DNA from: Pseudomonas mucoides
GTDB taxonomy: Bacteria; Pseudomonadota; Gammaproteobacteria; Pseudomonadales; Pseudomonadaceae
Reading direction: 5' to 3'
DNA: 64,000 bases
Assembly: GCF_015461845.1 (NCBI RefSeq)
Contig: NZ_JACOPW010000001.1
Location: 434,001 to 498,000, forward strand
In this document: in pieces, positions 49,945 to 59,205 of the stretch
Layout of the letters: every line of letters begins with the position of its first letter
Position numbering within the stretch: the stretch's first letter is position 1
The notes under the pieces: model-generated
Database searches by the model: none
What the model was told of the DNA's origin: nothing
The model's input: only the letters and a program-made list of their open reading frames with translations
Translations under genes and position numbers: made by a program

Positions 49945-50964
49945 TCAACTGCCTGCACCGCCATGTGCTTCCTCAAAGAAATAGTCTTTCCAGCTGTCTG
50001 CCTTGTTTTTCAGCACCCCTAACGTCTGCAATTGCTCGGCATAGATATAGGTTCGCTGTGGCACCACGGTGAAATCGATTTCCGGGTCGGCGACGATTTT
50101 CTCAACCAATGGCAAGGATAGTTTCGATTGCTCCACGCGGATATAGGTCTGGGCCGCTGCGGGCTTGTCAGCCTTGATAATCTGCTCTGCCTCGGCCAGC
50201 GCTGCGTAAAACGCTTTGTAGGTTTTCGGGTTTTCGTCGTGGAATTTTTCGGTGGTGTACAACACGTTGAACGTGGCCTGGCCACCCAATACGTCGTAGG
50301 AACTCAGCACCTTGTGCACGTTGGGACTTTGCAGTTCCTGGTACTGGAACGGCGGGCTGGAGAAGTGTGAGTTGATCTCTGAACCGCCGGCGATCAGCGC
50401 CGACGTTGCATCGGGGTGGGCCAGACTGATCGAGATATCGTCAAACTTCTTGAAATTGTCCACGCCAAACTGTTTGGCCGTTTCGATCTGCAAGGTGCGC
50501 GACTGGAAACCTACCCCCGCCGCCGGCACCGCGATTCGGTCCTTTTCGGTGAAATCCTTGAGGCTTTTCACATTCGGATTATTGGTCAGCAGGTAATTGG
50601 GCATCGACCCCAGCGAGGCAATGGCCTTGACGTTTTGCTTGCCCTTGGTCCGGTCCCAGATCGTCAGCATCGGCGGCACGCCGGCCGACACCACATCCAG
50701 CGCCCCGGCCAGCAGCGCTTCGTTCATGGCGGTGGCCCCGGAGATGCTGTTCCAGTCGACCTTGATGTCGAGGCCCTGCTCCTTGCCGTGTTTTTCGATG
50801 AGCTGCTGGTCGCGCACCACATCCAGAATCAGGTAACCGATACCAAATTGCTGGGCAATGCTGATTTTGCCTTCGGCCTGAACCACCGGGCTGAGTAATG
50901 CACTCAGCGCCACCACGGAAGTGGCGAACAGGGTTAGTGCGGAGCGCTTGAAAGGTGTCGTCAT
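49945..50964 (-). CDS. ABC-type substrate-binding protein (nitrate/sulfonate/taurine type)
   Basis: ATG 50964 after GAGG gives 339 residues with a signal peptide (about 1-30, LTLFATSVVALSALLSPVVQA). The fold is the NMT1/SsuA type (ISIAQQFGIGYLILDVVRDQQLIEKHG in register, GATAMNEALLAGALDVVSAGVPPML). These proteins capture aliphatic sulfonates, nitrate or pyrimidine precursors for uptake. The permease and ATPase are not in the neighbourhood, so it either works with a distant transporter or has another ligand role. A Mop protein gene precedes it by 79 bp on the same strand, and rtcB follows by 16 bp. Confidence 0.88.
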   Translation of the reverse strand: MTTPFKRSALTLFATSVVALSALLSPVVQAEGKISIAQQFGIGYLILDVVRDQQLIEKHGKEQGLDIKVDWNSISGATAMNEALLAGALDVVSAGVPPMLTIWDRTKGKQNVKAIASLGSMPNYLLTNNPNVKSLKDFTEKDRIAVPAAGVGFQSRTLQIETAKQFGVDNFKKFDDISISLAHPDATSALIAGGSEINSHFSSPPFQYQELQSPNVHKVLSSYDVLGGQATFNVLYTTEKFHDENPKTYKAFYAALAEAEQIIKADKPAAAQTYIRVEQSKLSLPLVEKIVADPEIDFTVVPQRTYIYAEQLQTLGVLKNKADSWKDYFFEEAHGGAGS

Positions 50965-51043
50965 GAAAACCTCGGGGGTGACTGGCCAATGCCGATAAAT
51001 TAAGGAATGGCACAACCTACAAAGTATGTGTTGGCTGGGGGCT

Positions 51044-51259
51044 TCAGAGCTTGGCGATCGAGACTTCGGTGGATTTAACGAAGGCAATCACTTCGCTGCC
51101 CACTTTCAGTTCAAGGTCGCGCACCGAACGGGTGGTGATCACTGAGGTGACGATGCCGGAGGCGGTTTGCACGTCGATTTCGGACACCACTTCGCCTTGG
51201 ACGATTTCCTTGATGACGCCCTTGAACTGGTTCCGGACGTTAATCGCTTTGATGGTCAT
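51044..51259 (-). CDS. Molybdopterin-binding protein of the Mop/TOBE type
   Basis: ATG 51259 with AGG upstream gives 71 residues, the length of a single Mop domain. The sequence IKAINVRNQFKGVIKEIVQGEVVSEIDVQT in register and VITTRSVRDLELKVGSEVIAFVKSTEVSIAKL is the canonical molybdate-binding TOBE pattern. It binds molybdate oxyanion in the cytoplasm as a store or carrier. Together with the binding-protein gene downstream it suggests an oxyanion or sulfonate theme. Confidence 0.93.
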   Translation of the reverse strand: MTIKAINVRNQFKGVIKEIVQGEVVSEIDVQTASGIVTSVITTRSVRDLELKVGSEVIAFVKSTEVSIAKL

Positions 51260-51569
51260 GATGAGGCTTCCTGTCTGATGTCGGGCCAATACGCACAAAA
51301 TGTGCAGGCCTCCAACGTGCACCCATCAGGCAAGCAACAAAAGGAATATATAATTATCTATTTATTCTTTTTGGATATAACAAAACCCACTCTCGCTCCC
51401 TGCTTTCAGGCGAAACAGACGACCCTGGCCACTAGATTGCCACCCCTCTTGATTTCACTCAAAATTGACAGCTAACGCTTCGATAATGGACTCCATGAAG
51501 CGCCCTTCCCTATTTCAACCTCTCTCGATGGGCAACAACGCCCGTCGACGAAATCACTCAAGGATTTAC
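51260..51569. other. 310-bp intergenic region between divergent genes
   Basis: It should contain the promoters of the Mop gene and of the membrane protein. A marked A/T-rich stretch (about 51340-51390, AATATATAATTATC) stands out against the background. I see no further gene or repeat. Confidence 0.6.
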
Positions 51570-52310
51570 ATGGAAACCGCACTGCCACCGAAGAAAATCT
51601 CCGGTCTTATCACGCGCATCATGGGCGGCATCAGTGCACTGCTGGCTGCTATGTGGGGGTTAATCACCTATGTGTTTCCAGACCCTACCGTGTTCGGGCT
51701 GAGCTTTCTGAACTGGAAAAACGTGATCCTGTTCATGAGCGCCTTTGTTTTTCTGTCGGTCATTTTCCTGGGCTGGTATGCCAGCCGCCTCCCGCAGATG
51801 CTCAAAGGTGCAATGCTGGTGATCCTCTCGGCGGGCCTGGCGGTGATTTTTTTCGCATTGGGTGGTGAATACGCAAAACCGAGTTTCGACTTCGCCCGTA
51901 ACCAGCAGAAATTCATCGAGAATGGCGGTGCCAATATGTTGGGCAAACGCATCGAGGTGATTGACGGTGTGCGCATCGAACTGTTGGGCTGCGAGAAAAT
52001 CGGGCGTTCGCCCAACTGTGATTTCGAGCTGACGAATACCCGTCTGGACGGTGAATTTCACTTCAACTCCGACACAAGTCTGTTCGAAGAAACCGGTGGG
52101 GCGCTGAACATCGACAAGATGCAGGTAGGCTCTTCAAAGTTCATGAACCGCGAAACCTTCCCGGTTGTGCGCGGCGTACCCACGCGGGTGAGATTGGCGT
52201 TTGAGCAAGGACGCGGTGATCTACAAAATTCCCCTGCACTCAAGCTGAGCCTGCGGACCAATCACGGCGATGACAGCGTCGTGAAATTCAACGACGTCGA
52301 GATCAAGTAA
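51570..52310 (+). CDS. Membrane protein of unknown function
   Basis: ATG 51570 after AAGGA gives 246 residues; an upstream in-frame start at 51465 has no ribosome site. Three hydrophobic segments at about 12-34, 45-63 and 72-92 (ISALLAAMWGLITYVF, NVILFMSAFVFLSVIFLGW, MLKGAMLVILSAGLAVIFFAL) are followed by a soluble beta-rich domain with CEKIGRSPNCDFELTNTRLD and two Cys. I do not recognise the family. It is preceded by the divergent Mop gene and followed by a terminator-like hairpin. Confidence 0.7.
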   Translation: METALPPKKISGLITRIMGGISALLAAMWGLITYVFPDPTVFGLSFLNWKNVILFMSAFVFLSVIFLGWYASRLPQMLKGAMLVILSAGLAVIFFALGGEYAKPSFDFARNQQKFIENGGANMLGKRIEVIDGVRIELLGCEKIGRSPNCDFELTNTRLDGEFHFNSDTSLFEETGGALNIDKMQVGSSKFMNRETFPVVRGVPTRVRLAFEQGRGDLQNSPALKLSLRTNHGDDSVVKFNDVEIK

Positions 52311-52334
52311 GCGACGTTACAGAGCATTCGCGAC

Positions 52335-52365
52335 ACCGTATGCGCAGTCGAAAGGCGCATACGGT
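52335..52365 (+). terminator. Terminator-like hairpin after the membrane protein gene
   Basis: ACCGTATGCGC and GCGCATACGGT form a perfect 11-bp stem with a 9-base loop, followed by CATTTAAA, 24 bp after the stop codon. Confidence 0.7.
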
Positions 52366-52601
52366 CATTTAAACCGCTGCAACTTTCATAAACTCTCCGA
52401 CGACACGCCCAGAAACTTTCTTGTCCTTTCAACCATTCGTCGCTTGGTAAATCGTGTCGCGCAATGCACGAGACGCTCTGGCGCAGGGATTGCAAAGGCC
52501 GGTCGTAGCCGCCCGGAAACGACGTAAATCTGACGCGACGACAATCCACTCAACATTTAAGGACCCCAGCGAAACGCCTGGTGAGTCACCGGAGATTTAA
52601 C

Positions 52602-52808
52602 GTGTCAACCCTCAGTGAAATCGCAGCGAACCACGCGAGAATGGTTAAATTACAGGCACAAGAGTCGTCCGGATTGAGTGAGCGGCACGTTCAAATTGTG
52701 GGGTGCTTCGAAGTGCCCGTCATGGAAGAACAACAGCACATCCCCTTGCACTTGATCGCTGGTGTGCAGGACAACCACCTCGCCCAGGCTGCGGGTTACT
52801 TGCTCTGA
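52602..52808 (+). CDS. Small hypothetical protein
   Basis: GTG 52602 with GGAG seven bases upstream opens a 68-residue frame (VSTLSEIAANHARMVK to GVQDNHLAQAAGYLL). It is soluble and rich in Gln and His. I do not recognise it. The good ribosome site is the main support; the surroundings are repeat-rich and contain diverged pieces of small genes. Confidence 0.45.
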   Translation: MSTLSEIAANHARMVKLQAQESSGLSERHVQIVGCFEVPVMEEQQHIPLHLIAGVQDNHLAQAAGYLL

Positions 52809-52909
52809 GTGAGCTTTTGCACCAAGGAGTGGCACCCACCGGTGGGTGACCCCTCCTTGCGCATGTGCTTTGCGGCGAGTCGCTATTGCGAAAGCATCGA
52901 TCGTTGCGA

Positions 52910-53045
52910 TGATCGTTCCTTCGCTCTGCGTGGGAACGCCTCAAGGGACGCTCCGCGTTCCAGCCATACTGCCGGTGTCAAGCCGGGCACCCGTTTGACG
53001 CAGAGCGTCATGGGCTGCATGCCCACGCAGAGCGTGGGAACGATT
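52910..53045. repeat. CGTTCCCACGC-type repeats
   Basis: Several arms of one motif occur in both directions: CGTTCCTTCGCTCTGCGTGG near 52915, then CGTGGGAACG, ACGCAGAGCGT and CCCACGCAGAGCGTGGGAAC near 53023-53042. This is a common Pseudomonas intergenic repeat that folds into hairpins. Confidence 0.7.
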
Positions 53046-53056
53046 ATTCAGCGGCG

Positions 53057-53380
53057 CTAATCCGAAGCCTGCGCCCGCAATCGCCGCCCCACTACATCCA
53101 GCACATCACAGCCATCGCGCAATGGGATGGCGCACAGCAGCGCAAAGTCGCTGAGGATGAAGGATTCGCACTCGACTGAACCGCGCATCGACATGTTTTC
53201 CAGTACCTGGGTGACGGCGCGAATCCGGTAGTTGGCAGCTTCGTATAAAACATCGAGCGGCGCGTGGGTGTCGACGAACAGCGTGGGCATGTCGGTGCAG
53301 TTGCTGGTGAGGGCCATGAAGCGGCTTTTGGGGTGGGGAATGGGTTTTTCGTAGGGTGGATCGGGGTGAAGTGTTTTCAT
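53057..53380 (-). CDS. Small DUF3077-like protein, copy 1
   Basis: A 107-residue protein (MKTLHPDPPYEKPIPHPK start, ASD end). The PDPP opening and the helical part FVDTHAPLDVLYEAANYRIRAVTQVLENM recall DUF3077/DUF6124-type small proteins that are frequent and unexplained in Pseudomonas. Except for the last four residues it is identical to the protein encoded at 54813-55136. No ribosome site is strong. Upstream on its strand lies a potentially structured block at 53381-53660. Confidence 0.7.
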   Translation of the reverse strand: MKTLHPDPPYEKPIPHPKSRFMALTSNCTDMPTLFVDTHAPLDVLYEAANYRIRAVTQVLENMSMRGSVECESFILSDFALLCAIPLRDGCDVLDVVGRRLRAQASD

Positions 53381-53660
53381 CGATTTGAGTCCTAACGTAT
53401 GGATTGAAGCCGCCAGACATCACTTCCACGCAAATAGGTGGCGGCTGTACGCAGGTGTGGAAGACCGGGACGTTAGGCACCCGGCGCACTCGAAAGCGCC
53501 CCGCGCACAGCCACCAAAAAACACAGACGATAAAAAACGCCGAACTGGTGGCGCTTGATGCGCCTAACGATAGAAGGGCTTCCACGCCCTGTCACTGAAT
53601 TTGCAGCGACAGGAGAAAGACTATCGACGATGGGAACCTATCCACACCCGTTCATGGAAG
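53381..53660. ncRNA. Possible structured RNA block, copy A
   Basis: Pairing elements are visible: TTCCAC (53423) with GTGGAA (53457), GGTGGCGGCTGTACGC with GCGCACAGCCACC, and the hairpin CTGTCACTG-AATTTG-CAGCGACAG. A diverged copy at 55137-55440 keeps the same elements with changed bases (TTCCTAC with GTAGGAA). It lies directly upstream of copy 1 of the small gene on the minus strand, so it could be its leader or an independent RNA on either strand. Confidence 0.4.
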
Positions 53661-54157
53661 CCGTTAGGTGTAACGGCTTGCAATCAAAAACGGCCGTGCT
53701 CGCAATCAAAGCATTGTTTCAATTCAATTCAATTTCGATTGATGAAGCCCATTGGCTCACATTAGTTGCGAGCAAGCTTTTGTTCATTCATGCCCGCGTG
53801 CATCGCATTATCAGAGACTCACATTATCTTCAACTGATCGGTATTCGCTAATCAAACAGACGGTAGGTTTGTGGTTCTGTGTGCTTTCAGCTGTACAGCA
53901 AAAAACACTAAGCACAAGGCGTTTTATGGCAAAACATACTGAACAACTGTTAGATTTGACAATAACCATCATCCGAAAACCAAGATACACTTATCTCTAG
54001 AGCATTAAATCCCCGAATAGCGATTGTCGTGTTTAGTTGACCAGCAGATTAGGGTTAAACCCCTTGTACAGCATGTACCTTTTGCCAAAAAAATGCACGC
54101 ATTGAAAAATATTAATCAGGCACTTTTAACATCCGCAAAACCAACAAGGAAATCATC
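53661..54157. other. A/T-rich region before the orphan cheW
   Basis: About 500 bases with clearly lower GC than the rest of the window. An open frame at 53555-53851 exists but overlaps the structured block and has no ribosome site. I see no convincing gene. The last part provides AAGGA before cheW. Confidence 0.5.
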
Positions 54158-54592
54158 ATGCAAAACCTCACAACCCAAGATCTACTGCCATTTAATTTAG
54201 GCGAGAAAGAATATGCAATTGATATATTGAGTGTACAGGAGATACGTGAATACGAGCCTGTAACGCCAATCGCCAACGCTCCAGATTTTTTGAAAGGGGT
54301 CATCAATTTACGCGGCATCGTCGTGCCAATTGTAGATCTAAGAATCAAATTCTGCTTGGACAAGCCGACGTACGATCAATCTACGACAGTGATAATTTTG
54401 AAAGAAAATACACGCACCGTCGGAATAGTAGTAGATAGTGTCTCAGACGTGATAACTCTGCATCAGAACCAGGTATGTCCAGCTAATAACTTTGACCCTG
54501 ATAATATTACCCCCTGCGTGGTTGGGGTGGGCAATCTAGATGAGCGTATGTTTATAATACTGGACACAAATGGACTTATGTCCAGCTCATAA
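54158..54592 (+). CDS. cheW: Orphan CheW-like coupling protein
   Basis: A 144-residue CheW-domain protein with AAGGA before ATG 54158. Conserved features are present: FNLGEKEYAIDILSVQEIREYEP, ANAPDFLKGVINLRGIVVPIVDLR and VGIVVDSVSDVI. CheW links chemoreceptors to the kinase CheA. No receptor, CheA or other chemotaxis gene is near. The codon and base use (many A/T-ending codons, ATA, AGA) differ strongly from the rest of the window and indicate transfer. It could adapt a foreign receptor to the resident chemotaxis arrays. Confidence 0.92.
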   Translation: MQNLTTQDLLPFNLGEKEYAIDILSVQEIREYEPVTPIANAPDFLKGVINLRGIVVPIVDLRIKFCLDKPTYDQSTTVIILKENTRTVGIVVDSVSDVITLHQNQVCPANNFDPDNITPCVVGVGNLDERMFIILDTNGLMSSS

Positions 54593-54640
54593 CTAATTTG
54601 AGTGTTAAAGGAGAAAGAATAAAGGGGACATTCAACAACC

Positions 54641-54799
54641 CTGTGGCGAGGACTTGTCGGACCGCCGCACCGTTCGGCTACGAAGCAGTCCCAAAATCCG
54701 GCAATGTGGTTTTATCAGGCATACCGCGGAGATTGGTTTGGCGGCGGCTGCGCAGCCGAACGAGGCGGTGCGACGGTCCGACAAGCCCCCTCGCCACAA
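54641..54799. repeat. Large REP-type inverted repeat
   Basis: The left arm (54641-54679: CTGTGGCGAGG, CTTGTCGGACCG, CGCACCG, TTCGGCT) is matched by the right arm (54754-54799) in reverse complement with a few changes. It is the GGCGAGG/CTTGTCGG form of Pseudomonas REP and stands between cheW and copy 2 of the small gene. Confidence 0.8.
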
Positions 54800-54812
54800 A
54801 AGCAACTAGTCG

Positions 54813-55136
54813 CTATTGCGAAGGCATTGCCCGCAATCGCCGCCCCACTACATCCAGCACATCACAGCCATCGCGCAATGGGATGGCGCACAGCAGCGCA
54901 AAGTCGCTGAGGATGAAGGATTCGCACTCGACTGAACCGCGCATCGACATGTTTTCCAGTACCTGGGTGACGGCGCGAATCCGGTAGTTGGCAGCTTCGT
55001 ATAAAACATCGAGCGGCGCGTGGGTGTCGACGAACAGCGTGGGCATGTCGGTGCAGTTGCTGGTGAGCGCCATGAAGCGGCTTTTGGGGTGGGGAATGGG
55101 TTTTTCGTAGGGTGGATCGGGGTGAAGGGTTTTCAT
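54813..55136 (-). CDS. Small DUF3077-like protein, copy 2
   Basis: A 107-residue protein identical to copy 1 (53057-53380) up to residue 103; only the tail differs (MPSQ). At the DNA level I count about two differences over some 310 bases. The match ends abruptly just beyond the start codon on one side and within the last codons on the other. Upstream lies a diverged partner of the structured block. Confidence 0.7.
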   Translation of the reverse strand: MKTLHPDPPYEKPIPHPKSRFMALTSNCTDMPTLFVDTHAPLDVLYEAANYRIRAVTQVLENMSMRGSVECESFILSDFALLCAIPLRDGCDVLDVVGRRLRAMPSQ

Positions 55137-55440
55137 TTTTTCAGACCTTGGGCGGATAAATTTAAGCTACCAACGGCCTTCCTACGGGCTTGGGTGGCAG
55201 CCGTACGCGGGAGTAGGAAACTGAGGATCCACCAAACTCAGCCACGCCGAAGCGTGTCCCGCGCACAGCCGCCGCGAACGATCTTACGGACACTAAGTAA
55301 GTGCCGCAATCACACGACAGCGCTGACGCGCGGTGAAAATCCAAGGGTTCCTACACCCTGCCACTGCATTTGCAGCGACAGCCAAAGACTATCCATGGAT
55401 CTCACTTCGCACCAGTTCATCAAAGCCGCCACAACTTGAA
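55137..55440. ncRNA. Possible structured RNA block, copy B
   Basis: It keeps the elements of copy A (53381-53660) with different bases: TTCCTAC with GTAGGAA, GGTGGCAGCCGTACGCGG with CCGCGCACAGCCGCC, and CTGCCACTG-CATTTG-CAGCGACAG. The changes preserve pairing at several places, which favours RNA structure. Confidence 0.4.
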
Positions 55441-55675
55441 GGAAACTTCCGACGACCTTGCCCAGAAATTTCGCCCTCGCGCAGCGTTTTGAGCGCGCGA
55501 GACTTTGCGGGAGATCAATCAGGAAAGCAGTCAGAGAAGTAGGAAAACGGCGTAGGCCAAATCCTTAAATAACACCCCACAATCAACAAGCAACCCCAAA
55601 CGAAAACGTGGCGTGAGGTCTCCCCCACGCCACGTTCTTTTATCGACCCAACGAGCCGGACAACTGCTTCAACCG
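55441..55675. other. Intergenic region with terminator
   Basis: The first part contains a stretch resembling 52397-52430 (CCGACGAC, GCCCAGAAA in both), possibly debris of a repeated small gene. The end holds the terminator of the acyl-CoA synthetase operon. No gene seen. Confidence 0.5.
55605..55636 (-). terminator. Terminator of the leftward lipid operon
   Basis: On the minus strand AACGTGGCGTG pairs with CACGCCACGTT (11-bp stem, 10-base loop), followed by TTTTCGTTT. It lies 40 bp after the acyl-CoA synthetase stop. Confidence 0.85.
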
Positions 55676-57319
55676 TCAGCCCGCCTCACTCTCCCGAATC
55701 AGCTTCTTGTTGATCTTCCCGACACTGGTCTTGGGAATCTCGGCCACGAACTTGAACTGCTTCGGAATCGCCCATTTGTTGATACGCCCACTCTCGACAA
55801 ATGTCTGCAGGTGCGTCTCGAGGATTTGCTTGTCGAGGTACTGACCCGGCTCGCACACCACCATCGCCATGGGCCGTTCGCCCCACTGCTCATCGACGAT
55901 GCCGACGACCGCGACAGACATCACCGCCGCGTGTTCGCTGATCAGGCTCTCCAGTTCCAGCGAGCTGATCCACTCGCCCCCGGTCTTGATCACATCCTTG
56001 ATGCGGTCCTTGATTTCCACGCCGCCCATCGAGTCGATGGAAGCCATGTCGCCCGTGTGCATCCAGCCGTCGAGCCAGAGCTCGGCGCCCTTTGCCGGTT
56101 CTTTCAAATAACCCTGGGTCAGCCACGGTGCGCGGACCACGATTTCGCCGAGAGACTCACCGTCATGGACCACATCGTTGCCGCTGGCATCGACGATTTT
56201 CAGGTCAACCATGGGCACCGGGGTGCCGGTTTTGATGCGGGTTGCCAATTGGTCTTGCATGGGTTGCTTGAGCACGTCGTCACGCAGGTAACTCAGGCAC
56301 AGCAACGGGCAGGTTTCCGACATGCCGTAACCGCTGTGCACCACCATGCCTTTGGCGCTGGCTTCGCTGGCGATACCGAGGGTCAGCGCACTGCCGCCGA
56401 GGAGCATTTTCCAGCCCTCGAAACGGGTTTGCTTCCCGGCCTCGCAGTTCAGGATCATTTGCAGAATGGTCGGCACACAATGGGAGAAGGTGACCTTCTC
56501 CTCACGATACAACCGGACCAGGCTGTTGGGTTCGTAGCGGCCCGGATAAACCTGCTTCAGCCCCATCAGCGTGGCGACATACGGCACGCCCCACGCATGC
56601 ACGTGAAACATCGGCGTGATCGGCATGTACACGTCATCGGAACGCAGCAGCGGCTGGCCTTGATACACGCCCAGCGTGCCAACGGCATTCAGGGTGTGCA
56701 GGACCAGTTGGCGATGGGTGAAGTACACGCCTTTCGGGTCGCCGGTGGTGCCGGTGGTGTAGAACAGGGTCGCCACCGAGTTCTCGTCGAAATCGGGGAA
56801 GTCGTACTGGTCTGATGCCAGCGACAGCAAATGCTCATATTCACCCAGCACCGGCAACGAGGTGCTGGCGGCGCTGTCATCGGTGAGTTGGAGATAGCCT
56901 TTGACGGTGGTCAACCGATCCTGGACCTGCTCGAGCAACGGCAGGAAATCATCATGCACCAGCACCAGATCGTCTTCGGCGTGGTTCATGGTGAACAGCA
57001 CCTGATCCGGCGACAGACGAATGTTCACCGTATGCAGCACCGCGCCGATCATCGGCACGGCGAAGAAGCATTCCAGGTAGCGATGGCTGTCCCAGTCCAG
57101 CAGTGCCACGGTGTCCCCGGCTTTCACGCCGGCGGCCGTCAAGGCGTTGGCCAGTTTGCGGATGCGTTTGTTGAGGGTCTGGTAGTCGTAGCGCAGTTTG
57201 TCGGCGTAGACGATTTCGCGACCCGGTTCGTAGCGCGCACCGGACAGCAATAATTGCTTGATCAGCAAGGGATAGGCGTAGGCGCCATCGGCGGGCGGGA
57301 TTATTTTTGTCGCCATCAT
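55676..57319 (-). CDS. Medium/long-chain acyl-CoA synthetase, AlkK-like
   Basis: A 547-residue AMP-forming ligase that activates fatty acids to acyl-CoA with ATP. Visible motifs: the P-loop FYTTGTTGDPKGVYFTHRQL near 190-210, HSGYGMSETCPLL near 330, DGWMHTGDMASID near 420, KDRIKDVIKTGGEWISSLELE near 440 and the catalytic Lys near the end in KTSVGKINKKLIRE. Start at ATG 57319 after AGGA; a second ATG follows. Length and sequence are like AlkK-type enzymes. It is the last gene of the leftward series after the acyl-CoA dehydrogenase. Confidence 0.92.
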   Translation of the reverse strand: MMATKIIPPADGAYAYPLLIKQLLLSGARYEPGREIVYADKLRYDYQTLNKRIRKLANALTAAGVKAGDTVALLDWDSHRYLECFFAVPMIGAVLHTVNIRLSPDQVLFTMNHAEDDLVLVHDDFLPLLEQVQDRLTTVKGYLQLTDDSAASTSLPVLGEYEHLLSLASDQYDFPDFDENSVATLFYTTGTTGDPKGVYFTHRQLVLHTLNAVGTLGVYQGQPLLRSDDVYMPITPMFHVHAWGVPYVATLMGLKQVYPGRYEPNSLVRLYREEKVTFSHCVPTILQMILNCEAGKQTRFEGWKMLLGGSALTLGIASEASAKGMVVHSGYGMSETCPLLCLSYLRDDVLKQPMQDQLATRIKTGTPVPMVDLKIVDASGNDVVHDGESLGEIVVRAPWLTQGYLKEPAKGAELWLDGWMHTGDMASIDSMGGVEIKDRIKDVIKTGGEWISSLELESLISEHAAVMSVAVVGIVDEQWGERPMAMVVCEPGQYLDKQILETHLQTFVESGRINKWAIPKQFKFVAEIPKTSVGKINKKLIRESEAG

Positions 57320-57380
57320 GTTTGGGTTCCTGGTCCTTATGTTATTGGCTCAGAGCCCCTCGATGCACTCAGTTGCAATC

Positions 57381-57405
57381 GACTCCCGACGCGGAGTCGG
57401 GAGTC
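57381..57405. other. Hairpin between dehydrogenase and synthetase genes
   Basis: GACTCCCGAC and GTCGGGAGTC form a perfect 10-bp stem with a 5-base loop in the 101-bp gap. No T run follows on the minus strand, so it is more likely an RNA-processing or stabilising element than a terminator. Confidence 0.5.
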
Positions 57406-57420
57406 GCGGGGGCCTGGCGA

Positions 57421-59199
<1,779 letters not shown>

Positions 59200-59205
59200 A
59201 GTGAC

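Noticed and set aside
53555..53851. 98-codon plus-strand frame between the small gene and cheW
   Set aside because: No ribosome site, overlaps the putative structured block, and crosses from a GC-rich to an AT-rich composition inside the frame.
53057..55136. cheW island as a transposon or insertion sequence
   Set aside because: No transposase, no terminal inverted repeats and no target-site duplication are visible; the flanking copies are direct gene copies.
55333..55542. 69-codon plus-strand frame in the region after block B
   Set aside because: Starts inside the structured block, no ribosome site, no recognisable sequence; perhaps debris of a small gene.
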